In this document: piece by piece, positions 12,845 to 26,069 of the stretch
Layout of the letters: every line of letters starts with the position of its first letter
Position numbering within the stretch: position 1 is the first letter of the stretch
Assembly: GCA_032164245.1 (NCBI GenBank)
Contig: JAVMKO010000003.1
Location: 83,000,390-83,064,389, forward strand
Direction: 5' to 3'
DNA: 64,000 bases
From: Sternotherus odoratus
Taxonomy: Eukaryota; Chordata; Testudines; Kinosternidae
Translations under genes and position numbers: made by a program
Notes under the pieces: generated by a model
What the model saw: the letters and a program-made list of their open reading frames with translations, nothing else
What the model was told of the DNA's origin: nothing
The model's database searches: none

Positions 12845-13499
12845 ACCTGGCTAGTGCGTCTGAGTTGCAAGTGCTGTTCAGAGCGGTCACAGTGGAGCAC
12901 TCTGAGATGGCTCCTGGAGGCCAATACTGTTGAATTGCATCTATACTACCCCAGATTCGACCTAGCGAGGTCAATTTTAGCGCTTATCCCCTAGCCGGAG
13001 AGGAGTACAGAAGTCAATTTTAAGAGCCCTGTAAGACAACAAAATGGGGTTGGTTGTGTGGATGCACTGGGTTTAAAATTGACCTAACACGGCTAAACTC
13101 GTAGTGTACACCAGGGCTAAGGAGCCTAAATCCCACTGACTTTCAGGTACCACATTTTGCAGGCTCTCTCAAACAAATACCTGAATGTGCCTCTATCTAT
13201 TTCTTTATACCATGCCTTCCCTATGGTATCCAAACACTAATAAAATCTTCAAAACACCACCTATGTCATATAGTTGGACACATGGCAACTAAGGCAGGCA
13301 GGCTTTAAAGGGAGAGGTATAGGACAAGAAGCTCCAATATATTTTATTAAAAGCACTTAACATTTCAAACTAAAATGTTTATAAATACAGTGTGGTGTAA
13401 GGCAAAGGTTTTAATGGCACTTATTTAGAATTGCCAGCCCAATCCATTAGTGAGTAATGTGGCCATCTCCAATGCAGATCAATATAACTTTTATACAGT

Positions 13500-14480
13500 G
13501 ACACATATTCCCTAGATTTTATGGCCAGAATGGGCTGCTGTGATCTTCTGACCACCTGCGTTGTGCAGGTCCTACAATTTCCCCGAAACAATTTCCGTTT
13601 GAACTAGAACATATCTTGTAGAAAAAATAATCCAACCCTAATTTCAAAATTACCAGTTACAGAAAGTCCACACAAGTCTTGCTAAACTGTTCAATGACTA
13701 ATTATCCTTACTGTTAAAAATCTATACCTTATTTCCAATCTGAATTGGTCAAGCCTCAACTTCCAGCTATTGGGTCATGTTATTCCTTTTTCTGCTAGAT
13801 TAAGGAGCCTATTATCAACATTTTGTTCCCCATGTGGGTACTTCCAGATTGTGATCAAGTCACCCGTAACCTTCTCCTTGTCACAATGAACAAATTGAGG
13901 TCCTTGAGTCTCTCACTTAAGACATGTTTTCTAACACTTTAACCATTCTTGTAGTTCTTCTCTGAACCTTCTCCAATTTATCAAAATCCTCCTTGAATTG
14001 TGGACACCAAAACTGGACATAGTATTCCAGCAGCAGTCACACCAGTGCCAAATATGGTAGATTATCCACCATGACCCCAAATCTTTTTTAGTCACTGCTT
14101 CCTAACACAGTCCCCCATCCTCTAACTACAGCCTATATTCTTTGTTCCTATGTATACTTTTACATTTGGTCCTATTAAAACACATTGTTAGTCTGTGCCT
14201 AGCTTTATAAACAATCCATATCTCTCAGTATAAGTATAAGTAACTGTCCTCTTCATCATTTATCACTCCGACAATTTTTGTGTCATCGGCAAACTTTATC
14301 AGTAAAGACTTTATGCTTCTTGCATGTTACTGATAAAAATGTTAAATAGCACAGGGCCAAGAACTAATTACTACAGGACCTAGTCAAAGATGATCTCCCA
14401 TTTATAATTTCATTTTAAGACCTGTCAGTTAGCCTGTTTCTAATCCATTTAACACGTGACATGTTAATTTGGTATATTCT
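13500..14480 (-). mobile_element. CR1 LINE 3' fragment
   Basis: Read on the minus strand, phrases such as GATAAATTGGAGAAGGTTCA, AGAAGAACTACAAGAATGG and GGTTACGGGTGACTTGATC follow the 3' end of CR1-type LINEs of sauropsids (remembered consensus). The part at 14080-14480 (ACAATTTTTGTGTCATCGGC, AGCACAGGGCCAAGAAC) is another widely repeated CR1-associated segment. No open reading frame survives. Confidence 0.8.
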
Positions 14481-14489
14481 AGTATACAA

Positions 14490-15356
14490 GCCACAAACAA
14501 GGAGCTAATTGCATTGCAAACAATTAAATAATGGAAAGCATATCCATAAGATCTATCAAAAATTACATCCAAACCAAATCATATTTTCAGCACAACTGTA
14601 TCCTAGCAAGGTTAGGTTTCTAACAATATAACCTGTGTAAACAAGTTCATATACATGTGCGTGTACCTCTGCTCTTTGGCCCCAAAACCCTTGTGCATAT
14701 CTGCAAGCAGCCCTACTTTGCTTGGGACAGTCTCAGGTTTGCAAAATCCCTCTCTGGTAATTGGTGTCTCCACCAAAATCCCTACAGCAGGATTGTGGTA
14801 GCATAGGAAATTCTTTTTCTCTGAGCTGTTCCTCCCCTAGCAGCTCAGTGGTCCCCCCACCAACAGTCCAACTTGTCCAAGCCCCCTTTCTGCCTCTCAA
14901 CAGCAATTAGTTCTGTTCTCTGCAGCTACCTCTCAGTTTACAGAAGGATGATAGAGCTGGAGCCAGCTGCTGCCATGGGGAGGAAAGAAATGTGGGAAAG
15001 CAGCCATGGGACAGAGGATAATTTTTTCAAGGAACAACTTTTCAAGTACATTGAGGGACTGTGAAGGGTTGTGTGTGTCACCTCTCAGCCTCTGATTCTT
15101 CTAAAGGCTAAGTTAAGGTAACATAAGATCCCATCAGAATGGGAATACAACTGTTTGGTGGTCTCAGTCTTTTGGTTTATTTGGAGAATTGTCTCTGGCA
15201 AATTTCCACGACATGCCAACATCTATGTTTCTGCTGGCATGCGGGGCCTAGAAGTAGTTGTGCTGGTATTGTTCCATTGCACACAGGAAGGCAGGCTGTG
15301 AAAAGCCTACACAGGAAAGTTAACAACCCACAGGCATGCTCCTGAGCTGTGCTACA
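14490..15356. other. Intron, nothing recognised
   Basis: Moderately GC-richer stretch around 14680-15350, with short open frames lacking motifs. No exon support. Confidence 0.5.
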
Positions 15357-15974
15357 TCTATCTATATATATAAAAGTCAAGTGGTGTATGTATGTATGAC
15401 TGCGAACTCCTCCCACACCGTTTGAGCCAGAGACTTGAAATTTGGTACAGTGAGGGGTCTTGGGGTCTAGATGGTCATAAGGGTCGAAAAATTTTCGGAT
15501 CTCACCTCTGACGCCCCCCCAGGGGTGAAAGTCTTTCAGGGCCAATCACATCGGCTGGGCAGCTGGGTGGTGATGATGTCATAATACCCCCTCCAACAGA
15601 CACCGCACTCGCTCAGCTCCCTGCCCCTCCCTCCTCCAACGTAACCCCGGAAATCCCTCAGTTCTCTGCCCCTCCCCCCTCCCAACGGAACCCCAGAATC
15701 CATGAGACGTGTGCCCCCCCCCTCCCCCACCTGCGAAGGTCCCCGGAATCCCTTGGCTCTGGGCCCCCTCCCCGCCTGCGACGGATCCGAGTTGGGTTTG
15801 GTGGGACGGTAAGTGAGGTGGGGGTGTCGGGTTCGGTCGGGGGGTGAGGTGGGGGTGTCGGGTTTGGTCGGGGGGTAAGTGAGCTGGGGGGTGTTGGGGT
15901 TGGTCAGGGGGTGTCAGCTGTCTGTCCCCTCCCCACCTCCGACTGACCCGAACAACGCCGGGCACTTATGCTAG
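15357..15974 (+). mobile_element. Non-autonomous Helitron
   Basis: 618 bp starting TCTATCTATATATATAAAAG and ending GGGCACTTATGCTAG. It lies between A (15356) and T (15975), the Helitron A^T target, with no target duplication. About 10 bases before the CTAG end is a short hairpin (CCCG...CGGG, 15946-15962). The interior is a GC-rich G/C-skewed minisatellite-like region (15700-15910, repeated GGGGGTGTCGGGTT units). No helicase is encoded. The GAACAACGCCGGGC 3' motif is typical of Helitron2/Helentron relatives (from memory). Confidence 0.82.
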
Positions 15975-17465
15975 TAAAATCATAAAGGGATTGGATAACA
16001 GAGGAGGTGAAGACAGTGGCTCTACTTGTCAAAATACCCTCCCCATCCTAATGGAAACCACCTTTATCACTTGGCATTCATACCATCTCTAGCATTGTCC
16101 TGTGGGTTGGTGGGCAGAGACTATTTCAATCCTCTTCATCTAACTTCAGTAGAGGATGACAGAGCCCATTTATTCAAGCTTTGAACAGAGAGGAGGATTT
16201 AGCCCTCACTGTACTTCCCTAGTAATCACTGTAACTGTGTTTTACAAGCAGTTAAATTCTAGGTACATGGATCAGAGTACAATTCAAGTTTGGATAGTTA
16301 TAATATAGCAGAGATAACATTAAAGACCCGCTTCTCTCTCACACTCACACACACACACACTCTGTAATTTCAATTTTCAACTGAAAACATATGCCTCACT
16401 TTTTCTACCTAATTTAGCTCTCCTTACGCTATTATTTTACATTTTATAATGATACTATTTAAGAAGCATATTCTCTTCTATTCTGAGATATACTAGGCAC
16501 AGGAGAGAGTGGAAATGGAGAACTGGTTACAGTTTATGGATTCTGCAGGCTGATTTGCGCTAGTCTCAGTAGGAGTTACAGCAGTCTACGCGGCACACAG
16601 GAGCCAGATCAGAGATACAAATCTAGACTTAACTAGGATATATTTGGTATGAAAAACAAAGTAAAGATGTACCATGTTGCACTGTACTTTATGATGAGAT
16701 GTCAAACAAATAAAAGTGAAAGCATATGTTGGTTATTTATTTATTAAATTAAACAACACATGGTTTTAAAATATGTTTGTGCCTTTGTGCTATTTTTGTA
16801 CAGTTACCATTCCAAAATGATGTTTGGCTGACACTTTAAAAAAAGAAAATGATGTTTACAAAATTTTGTAGCTATAAGATATATGAATCCTCTACATCTC
16901 ACATATTAACTAGTTAAAAAGAAATGTAGTCTTATTATAGTCACAACATATCTTTCCTGTGAATATTAATAGTGGGGGGTCTATTAAATCCTATATTGTA
17001 ATAAACTGTTTAATAATTTTCTAATATAATATTTATTTTCTGTTTACTTTAGCACTTCAATTCATGTTTGAAGTACATTGTCTTCTCTGCACTGCATTGC
17101 ATTCTTTTGTTTAATGGAGACTATTTGGGAAGGAGAAGTTTATGTCATATCCTATGTGGTGTTCCCTCTTAGTTGAAAGAAACATTTCCAGCTTGTTTAG
17201 TGCTCCAAAAGTTGTATTACATATTACAGATTGCATGGGCAAGATCCACAGCTGGTGGGGAAAAAAGGCATATATACTCAATTTGCATACATATTCCCTT
17301 ATCAATGTTATTCTGCAAAGTGCTTCTGAATCCTGTTGACAATTGGAAACATGCAGATTAGAAATAGATCTAGTAAATAAAAATAAAACAAACACAACAA
17401 CCTAAAATAGCAACCAACTACACAATGCCTATATAATGCCATGGTCTATACCTTTATGTTAATCC
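15975..17465. other. Intron with CA microsatellite
   Basis: A short (CA)n tract at about 16342-16360. Otherwise AT-rich intron with nothing recognised. Confidence 0.6.
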
Positions 17466-17469
17466 TTTT

Positions 17470-18435
17470 TCCAGGACTATTATACATTTTGTACAATGTA
17501 TGCCCTGTGAGATACCATTTGAAAACTCGTAATCTGCTGAACTTTATTGTCCTGGTAAAATATGTGTGGCACCATTGTATGCAAAGTTATAAAATTTTGC
17601 TGTGTAAGACATGTTCCAAATCTAGGAAAACAGCTTCAAACCAGTTCCCCAGAGATTAACAGCCCACACCTCAGTCAGGTGTCAGTGTAACCAAATGGAC
17701 TATCACCTGGTTAAGGGGTCATTCTTATCAGGAAAAAGGGTGAGAGCGAGAAGTGTACATTTGATAAAGAATCAGATGGAAGTTCCCATCCCATAGACTT
17801 TCTGTCTCCTCAAACTCAGCTGACGATGATTTTCAAAGAGGAAAATAACAATAAGAAGTAAGAACAGAGAACACAAATCATCTCTCTTCCCTTTCTCTGT
17901 GCTCACAACATCCATAATGCTTGAAGGACAAGGTAAGGAGAACTGACTGGGGGAGGGTTTTTTGATAAAAGGCATCCAGCTAGTAAGACTTCAAAAGAAC
18001 AGGTAAGGAGAAAGACCCTTTTGCTTTAAGTTCACTTAGTTTATTAAGTCAGGTATTAGTTTGTTTTTTATTTTATATTTCTTCATAACCAATTCGGACT
18101 TTTATGCCTCATTACTTGCAATCACTTAAAATCTGTCTCTCTGTAGTTAATAAACTTGTTTGTTTTAACTAAACCAGTGTGTGTTTGGGAAACTCAATTT
18201 GAGATAACAAGGTTTGTGCTTATAATTTTCTAATAATGAAATGACAGACTTCCTATGAGCTTGTTCTGTCCAGGAGAATACTGGGCAGTACAATACACAC
18301 ATTTCTGGGGACAGGACTGGGACTGGGAATTTGCTGGTGTTACTCTGTAATATAATTCAGGAGTCGCTGGCTACAGCACTCATATAATACAGCTGGGAGT
18401 AATTTACATGCTAGAAGCTGTGTGAGAGCAGACCA
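17470..18435 (+). repeat. Dispersed ~1 kb LTR-like repeat, copy 1
   Basis: Same order of phrases as 26070-27150: GTGAGATACCATTTGAAAAC, CATGTTCCAAA, TTTTTATGCCTCATTACTTG, TAGTTAATAAACTTGTTTG (possible AATAAA signal), GAAACTCAATTTGAGATAAC, TTGTCCAGGA/TTCTGTCCAGGAG and CAGCTGGGAGTAATTTACAT. This layout suggests a solo LTR of an endogenous retroelement. Boundaries and target duplication were not resolved. Confidence 0.65.
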
Positions 18436-18439
18436 GTAA

Positions 18440-19759
18440 TGGTCACTTTCACAGCACAGCAGTGTAAAAAAGGGATCCCAGTTTGGAGAATTGAGGGGAT
18501 ACCACTATTCAAGACACAGAAAGAAATGCTGTCCCTCTCTAACCTATTTTCAATTACAAAAGTCGAATTATAAATAAACTCTGAAAGTCTCTCATAAGTC
18601 TTTTCTCTGTCTTTTTGTTTTAATACCTCAGGCTTTCCCCTGTACATATATTTATTTTACTAATTTAGGCATTTGATTGTTAGCAGATTATATGCAGTGT
18701 GTTTGTACAGTATTATCTTGTAATTAGATTGGGTGCCAAGAGAACCTATTAAGGCAGAATTGTCCCATTACAGTGTTTATGTGTCTAGGTAAAATAAATG
18801 TGTGCATTAATCCTTTTAGGTATAGGAATCTATTGAAATCCATTTTACATCCTGTTCTCTACAGAGGGAGCATTAGGAAATATTTAAAATATGTAGAAGA
18901 AACATTTTTTTAAAATTAAAAGATAAATAATCTATACAGTAGGATTCCTCATCTATATCTATTCACACCCTTATCTAGCATAACAGAAATTTAGAAATAA
19001 AACATACGTATTTAGAACACAGTTCTCATAATGCATGCTAAACAGGAGTTTAATCCAAGATCTAGAATATTGCTCAAATACCTTTAATAAGTAGTAGGGT
19101 ACTATTTTTATATTGTACTTTACCATTTTTGTGGATTTAAAGGTTTTAAATTTGGGGTGAAAACAGTTTATTATTTCTAATTACAAATAGCATTAGATTT
19201 ATGGTTCAAACATGGGAAGTCAGGTTTAATAAAAATGGCTCCTTACAAATTGTGCATGCAAAATTATTTTGGAGGAAAACTAAAGCTTCTTTGGGAAGAG
19301 AAAGGGGGCAACTTCAGCACAGATTACAGAATATCAGTACCACATTTAAACGGTGGTAGATGAAAATTTTTTAATATAGAACTGACTGAGTGCAGGGATT
19401 CCACTCCTTCTGCCTATACTGGTACTAAAATATCCACAAGACTAACACTGCTTTTACAGAGGTTTGATCACCTGGTGTAAACTCATCTTGAGATTTTCTA
19501 TTTCCACATGGAAACCTGAAATAACTGTTATAGGAACCCCTATCTTTCCGATCTGAATTCAAAGCCAAAGTTGTTACGCAAGGTATTCCAGGATGTACTA
19601 AATGAGAGAAGGCCTTGAGGGGAGAGGGTGTGGAGGGAGATCCTCAGTAAATTGGCAATGGAGTTATGATAATTTACACAAGCTGAGGATATGCCTTTTA
19701 GTCTTTAAGGCAGACAAAAAAGGACAAGTTGCCAGCTTCTTCTACTTGATCACTTAGAT
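18440..19759. other. Intron, nothing recognised
   Basis: Around 18700 a short SINE-tail-like phrase (GTGTTTGTACAGTATTA). Remaining sequence is AT-rich and unassigned. Confidence 0.45.
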
Positions 19760-19956
19760 CAATGGTTTTCAACCTGTGGGCCCCTGAGAGTCTGGAGACT
19801 TTGTCTCTCGGGTCCACAAAAGGTTGTGATTACCATAGAACAGTAGCCCACAGACCCTGGGAGTCTGCAGACTCTGTTTAAGATTTCCTAAGGGGTCCGC
19901 ATCTCCATTTGAATTTTTTTAGGGGTCCGCAAATGAAAAAATGTTGAAAACCACTT
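19760..19956. mobile_element. hAT-type MITE
   Basis: 197 bp. The left end is CAATGGTTTTCAACCT; the right end reversed is AAGTGGTTTTCAACAT. The flanking 8-mers ACTTAGAT and GCATAGAT agree at 6 of 8 positions, fitting the 8-bp hAT duplication. The interior has repeated AGGGGTCCGC phrases. Confidence 0.75.
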
Positions 19957-22864
19957 GCATAGATATTATCAGTATCATGTTTCAACAGTGCTTCAAATTT
20001 TTGTTCAAAAGTCTACACACTCTTTCAGAGGGCTAGTGGCACAAGTTCTGTACATTTTTGTTTTTTACCAGTAAGGAGATATTTTACATCTGTATATTCT
20101 GTAAGGGGATAATTTGAAGGATTTTCCAAAATCAGATTTTGTAGTCATATAGAATAATACTATGAATTAGCACATTATAAGAGATTAGAAGTCACCTGAA
20201 GTAAAAAGCTCCTAGTTTCTCTCATATTAAAGGTTCTCTGAGGTAAGTATATGCTGGAAGACCACAAAAACCACAACGATTTTTACAGTTTGTACAAAGG
20301 AGAGATCTCTTAATTTTAAATCCTAATCTTCTGTTGTTACTGCTCTTAAAAGCCTTCAAACTTGTACTGGGTGCAGGTTTTCAATACATGAACATTTTAT
20401 CATTTTAACAATTTTTTTCAATAAACATTTCCAAAAAAAGTATTGAGAAAAGTACATGAAAAAAAGTTGGAAAAAAGGGGTGGGGGGCATTTTTGGAGTA
20501 TTTTGGCATCAGAGAAACTCAAACAATATATAGCTGAGTTAGGAACTAAGGAAGAAAAATTGAAATGTTACAAGTGCTGTAAAATACTAGGCTTCTCTTA
20601 CTTCTAAACTCATAGCAATGAAGTTAGTAGTTTAATTCTGGATATTTCAAAAGTGTCATTTCACAGCCTTGAGGTAACAGAATCTCCTCCTCACAATCTT
20701 CCGATAAAGAAAAAGCTAAATTGGTATTTTTGCCACTAATGGACAGTGGGATTTTTACTATATAAATAGAGAAATCCAATACAACGGATTTTTTAGTGAC
20801 TTGCTATGTTAGCCAAACACTTAGGCATTAAATGTTTTGTCACTGAAGTTGACTTTGAATTGAGATAATATAAATTATCAACATTAATCCCTTGAAGCAC
20901 TGATAAGTAATAAGTACTGCCAAGAATTCTCTGAGAGGCAGAGGCCAACTATCAACACTTGATTCACAAAGAAAATTCCCATGTCTCTTTTAAGCTTAAG
21001 AGAATATACAGTAACTCATTTTACTAAATATAACCTGGCTTGATCTCCTAGTACTAGTGCTCTGCACTGCTAAAGCAGAGACCAAAATTCAGTTCTTTGC
21101 TCTAGTCTCCCATTCTCTAGGGCCTAGGCTATCAAAGGATAGGAATGCTTCTAAGGCTGCATGCTTTGCCATGGGGAAAAGGAAGCTTCTTGCTTTTTCC
21201 ACTAGTGCCCCCCTCCTGCAGGAGTGAGCAAGGTTGACTGGGTACCAAGAGAGCAGCACAGAAGGTAGTGGCCAACACATGACTAAAAATGATTCTTCAG
21301 AGCTCATGTAGAAGATACTCCAGAAATGGAGAAGACACATAAAAGAATAAAAAGGCTATGTGTTTATATATAATCAGATCAACACTGAGCTCAAATGGTT
21401 AATTTTTTCAATGTAGATGCCTCATTTGCACAGGAAAAATGCAGGTGTGTGGAAATTATGTATGAAAAGCTCACTGGTGTATGAAAAATGGGTAATTTTG
21501 TGTATGCACCTGCAAAAGCTGTAGATTTAATTCAGACATATGGCAAAAAATTTAGCTTTTAAAGCATACATAAACTAGATTATCAGGATACACACAGTGC
21601 TAATCACATTTAATGATATTGATTTAAATAATAATGAGATTTAATTATAGGAAACATCCAACCATAATTATTTTAACTACCTATCACAAGTAAACATGAT
21701 CTTATGTGCAAATATATAATTGAACAAGTTTCTTCAATTTAATTATTACTAAAAGAAAAAAGAAGGTGAGAGAGTACATTTTCTATAACAATCAATTATT
21801 TTAAAATTTATATACCAGTAATGTCAAACTAACCAATGCATCTTAATTAATAAATGAAACATCCATAAAAACTATTTAATAATTGCAGGAATATTTCTGA
21901 ATTAGTATTAGTCATGTGAGTTTACAGTCTCGAAAGATATAGCATAACTATGTAACTTGTCAGAGACATAGTATAAACATTTGTCATTTTTAAGTAATGC
22001 CAAAAATTGTCATTGCATGTGTTCATTCAAGACTTACAAAGTTCTTTTCTTGATTCTGATACAAGGATGTCATTCGCTTTTGGCAGAGACGTATGGTGGC
22101 TGTATAATTAGTTTTTTTGCCTCCAATTACATCAGAATATTTATATATCAGTGCAACTTTGTTTTTCAGATTTAAATTACTTATCTCTGATTAACCATAG
22201 TTGAGTAGAACTATGTCATATATACATAGAGGGAGAGGGAGAGAGAGAGAGAGAGAGGCACAGCACTAGATTAAAATCTGAAGGCACTGTTACCCCATAC
22301 GAGGTTAGGCATTATGTATCTTAAAAAGTATCAAGCACAAAAGAATTTCCTCTAATTAGTATTAATACTCCTTGTTTAATTTAGAGACAGGACTATTTTT
22401 TGCCTATACTTTAAGTGAAAATATTATTATTATTACTGGGGTTAGGAAAGGATTTTCTGGGGGTGCTGTACATTTTAGACATGACTAGCTGAATTGTGAA
22501 TGCCATCACATTTTATCTTCTAAAAAGCAAAAATATTATGAAGATGGATCCCTTAAAAACAGTCAGGATATGTAGCTATGTAATTCACATTAAATGCTAA
22601 TGGGTGTTGCCAAGAGACCCTCTGGTCACTGACGGGTGGTAAAAAACAAGTACCAAAAATAACTTCTATTTACATGATCTAGTCTCTGAACAGGCACAAT
22701 AAGTGCATTGATAATAATTAGAGTTGTATTCATTTATCCAAAGGAGAATAGACCTACAAACAATATACAGATGTTTTGTAATATGTGCTTGTGCTATATA
22801 GAATATAGGCATTGTATGAGAGGACTTTACAATTTGCTTGGAAATATAAATAAATTTGACATAC
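19957..22864. other. Intron with GA microsatellite
   Basis: AT-rich, no exon recognised. A (GA)n tract lies at 22229-22257. If AHI1 has an extra small exon between the 22865 and 3588 exons it should lie between here and 3589, but I could not identify one. Confidence 0.5.
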
Positions 22865-23067
22865 CACAACAGAGTCAAGTTTCTGCTTCACTTTCTGCAT
22901 TCTCATAGATACTCTTGCAACACTGACAAATTGATCTGCTGGAGACATTGTTGAATCTTTCTGTGCAGAAATATGAGAAGAATTGCTAAGAATTTGTGGC
23001 CCTCTGGGTGTTGTTGATGCGAGTGACCCATTGAGATCTTTTACTATTTTAGCCTCTTGCTGTGCAA
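22865..23067 (-). CDS. AHI1: AHI1 exon m: linker after WD40
   Basis: 203 nt, entering with two bases and leaving in phase 0. The acceptor is TTTCTGCAG and the donor GTTGTG|GTATGT. Encodes VAQQEAKIVKDLNGSLAS, a Ser/Thr/Pro-rich stretch, then MRMQKVKQKLDSVV. Human has VAQQEAEMFKRYNGT...KMQLVKQRLETVT. The ends are conserved and the middle is not, as expected for the disordered linker to the SH3 domain. Confidence 0.92.
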
Positions 23068-26060
23068 CTGCAGAAACAATCAACATTAACATTTTAGGTC
23101 AAGTCTTAATAGTTCCATGAAACAAACCACCCTGAGTTCATAGGTTAAATTCTAAGACTTTGCTGAACAAGACAAATAATATATAAAAAAATCCTACATT
23201 AAAAGAAAGTTATTTAAGTTACATAGTTGAGTTAAAAAAAGCCAGTTTTACAATAGCCTAGGCAACCTTAATTCTGTCCCCTGGTGCTTGCAATGAGGCA
23301 GAACCTGTGGCAAAAGAACGGGATGTGATTATTGCCATTAAAGACTGTATCATAATACATAAAATAAGAGTGCAATACTAAAGTTGCATGGGCAACCATA
23401 AATCTGAAATCTAAAAGATTTATTATCTTAGGGTTGTTTGTATGTAATTTAGGGGGTTTGTAATTTTAAAGGAGTACAATAAAACTAAATCTCATTATGT
23501 CTCACTATGTAACAAACCCTATATCACATATCACTTTTCAGGGCTAAAAACTGAACTTTCACTACTGGAGAGACTTATCACTTGAGGGATATGGGAAGGG
23601 AGAAGCATTGATGACCTGATGGCACTATGAGCCGGGTCCAGGAGAAGCCTGGCCCAACTGAGCACTCTCTAGTACTTCCTACACCCAATGTGGTGGGAGG
23701 AGTCGTCCAACATGGTATTCCGAGAAAGGTGGACAGGTTGCCAGGGCAATGTGCTAGGTCCCTGGGATAATCAAAGAAGGGTGACTCCAGCCAGAGTCTC
23801 TTACCAACTCATTTTTACAGGTGCTCTGGCAGCTTGCTGGTGTTCCCACTAACAACCTGCTACTGCTGTTTTTACCAGGGTGTGGGCCTAGTTATTTAGA
23901 AAATTAAGGTTCAGTTGTTTTGGTATGCTCTGAAAGTTCTTGAGGAACGTAAGCAAGAAAGGGAAGTGACAACTTTAAACAGTTTGTAACTCAGCAAAAC
24001 CCAAATGGGATTTCATGGGACAAAGCAAAGGAACGTTTCTAGCCTGAGGGCTTTCTCCCTGCCAAATTTCAAAGTCCTTCTGCAAACAATGGAGATCTTA
24101 GGAGCATCTCAAAAAAAGAATCACAAGAATCTTTAACAATGGAAAGTGTTAAGGACCCCTAAATACAGGGGTCACTACCAGCTCCCCCATAGAATAACAG
24201 GGCATCAGTGCATACAAAGAAAGAAAGAAAGAAAGAACAAGAAAAGAGTAAATTATATAAAACCCTCAGCAAAATAATTAAAAAGTTAGGTGCAGTATTC
24301 TGAACATGCCAATACTATGGATGTGATGAATTTCAATATAACTTCAGTTAGTGTAGGAATATAAGGATTAGTGCAGTATTAATGTTCAGTTACCAAAACA
24401 CAAATAATTCAGCTGGCAATTGTTACGTGTTCCTGCTCTGGTTCCATTGAATTTCTATCAAAATGTATGATAAAGGTCCTACCAGGAAAGCCAAACGTAG
24501 AGTTAGAGAAAATCCCCTCATGCCATGCTTAACAATGCAAAAGACTCTGGCCCTACATGCCAGGTTCCCTTCTGCCACCTTTTCCAAGTGCTACAATACA
24601 CTTCTCACTCCCTTCTGCCACTCTTTTCCCCCTCCCTCCAATCTCCCTCCTGCCACATCATCCCTGTTCAAGGATGTCCAAAAATAGCAGCTTCTCTCAT
24701 ATCTTGATTCCAGAATTCCCTCTCTTTCTCCCTCTCCCCCCACACAATTTTGATTTCCTCCCACTGTTAATATTCACCATCCTCTAATACTCAGCTGATT
24801 CACCATAACCCTTGGTCAGCAGTAGTTTGATAAAAATATTAGTAAAATATAACCTTAATAAGGCTGTCATACACAAGTCAAAAAAGTAGGTGACTAGCAT
24901 TGAATTCAAGCGAATCATACATTTTCTAACTTCTGATTCTTATTTTTTTACACAAATATAATAGATTACAGCTGATTAATGTAACTGCAAGTAGTAATAG
25001 GGAAGAATACTATTTTTCCAAATGGAAAGAGGGGATAACATGGTTGAGATAAAGGAGAGATTATGTACCAGCAATTCATTATTTTCTAGGAAACTACCAA
25101 GATACACAAAAAAGAATGTTTTCAGAAATGGGTTTGGATAAACAAAAGGAGCTATTGCAGACCATTTTTATTTTTAAAAGGTCCATTTTCAACACAATTA
25201 AGGAAAAGTAAAATTGAAAAGACCAAGTACATTTGGAAACACAAATGAAAGGATAAAGTATGATGACTAAATTAAAGTGCAGGCTTCTAGTTCAGTTGAG
25301 GTTAGTAACTTGCTGGGTCCAGTCCAGTAGGAGCGCAAGGAGGTTACCAAGTGGTACTGCTTGGGCAAGTTGGACTGAAGGTCCTGAGCTTGTATTTCAG
25401 TTACTTTTTTCTGCCACTAGACGCTGCTAGCTCTTTTTCTCTGTACCCTCACTCTTTCTTCTACTAAGGTTGCCTGCAGGTTTTTCCAGCCAGCAGCACT
25501 GAGCTCATTTAGAGAATTGTCTTTGAGAAAAAATTCTAAAGTTGACAACTGAACACATTTAGGCATGGGAGATATCCTGCAGTAGCAGGCCTAGTCATGC
25601 AGAGTGAGATATTCAGCGAAATAGCTTAGGGGTTGGGAACCTCAGGTTTTGGGAAAAGGCTTTTGGCAATATCCACTGCAGTGCCATTAGGGTCCAATTA
25701 GACAATCACATGGGATAACCGCCAGGTACCAGCGTTACCTGGTATTATCTTGATAAATGTTGAGCCCTTTTGCCTTTTAAACACACACTTGACGTTTATA
25801 GTTTCTAGATTGTGGCATCAGGAAGACAAACAATTTCAGCATTCCATATTTAAAATTTGCCCACTGTAAACATTAAATGGTATTTTTAAACCAGTTGATC
25901 AAAGTCAAGCTATGGAACTATGAGACTCTTTAAAATGGTACCAGTGACTAAAATTAATATTACTGTATGATTAACTCCTTAACACCAATGCAATAAAACT
26001 GTCTTCTAAAAGTAAAGCCAATATTTTTAACCAAAAAGGAACAAAAAGTAGCAGACTGTA
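23068..26060. other. Intron, mostly unassigned
   Basis: Possible old repeats at 23560-24180 and 25270-25740 (GC-richer, no boundaries seen), a (GAAA)n tract at 24221-24238 and a pyrimidine-rich stretch at 24590-24780. No exon support. Confidence 0.45.
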
Positions 26061-26069
26061 TCATAATAT

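Larger units (their letters stand above)
10771..13117 (+). mobile_element. PIF/Harbinger DNA transposon, autonomous-type, decayed
   Basis: 2347 bp. The left terminus is GGGTAGGTCTACACTAC; the right terminus reversed is GCCCTGGTGTACACTAC. It is flanked by TAA on both sides (10768-10770, 13118-13120), the 3-bp duplication typical of PIF/Harbinger. It contains a broken transposase on the plus strand (antisense to AHI1) and a perfect 66-bp tandem duplication. Its ends are closely related to the MITEs at 41038 and 49304, which it or a relative could have mobilised. Confidence 0.92.

Noticed and set aside
15579..15965. 128-codon Pro/Gly-rich minus-strand frame
   Set aside because: Lies wholly inside the GC-rich interior of the Helitron; repetitive composition explains it.
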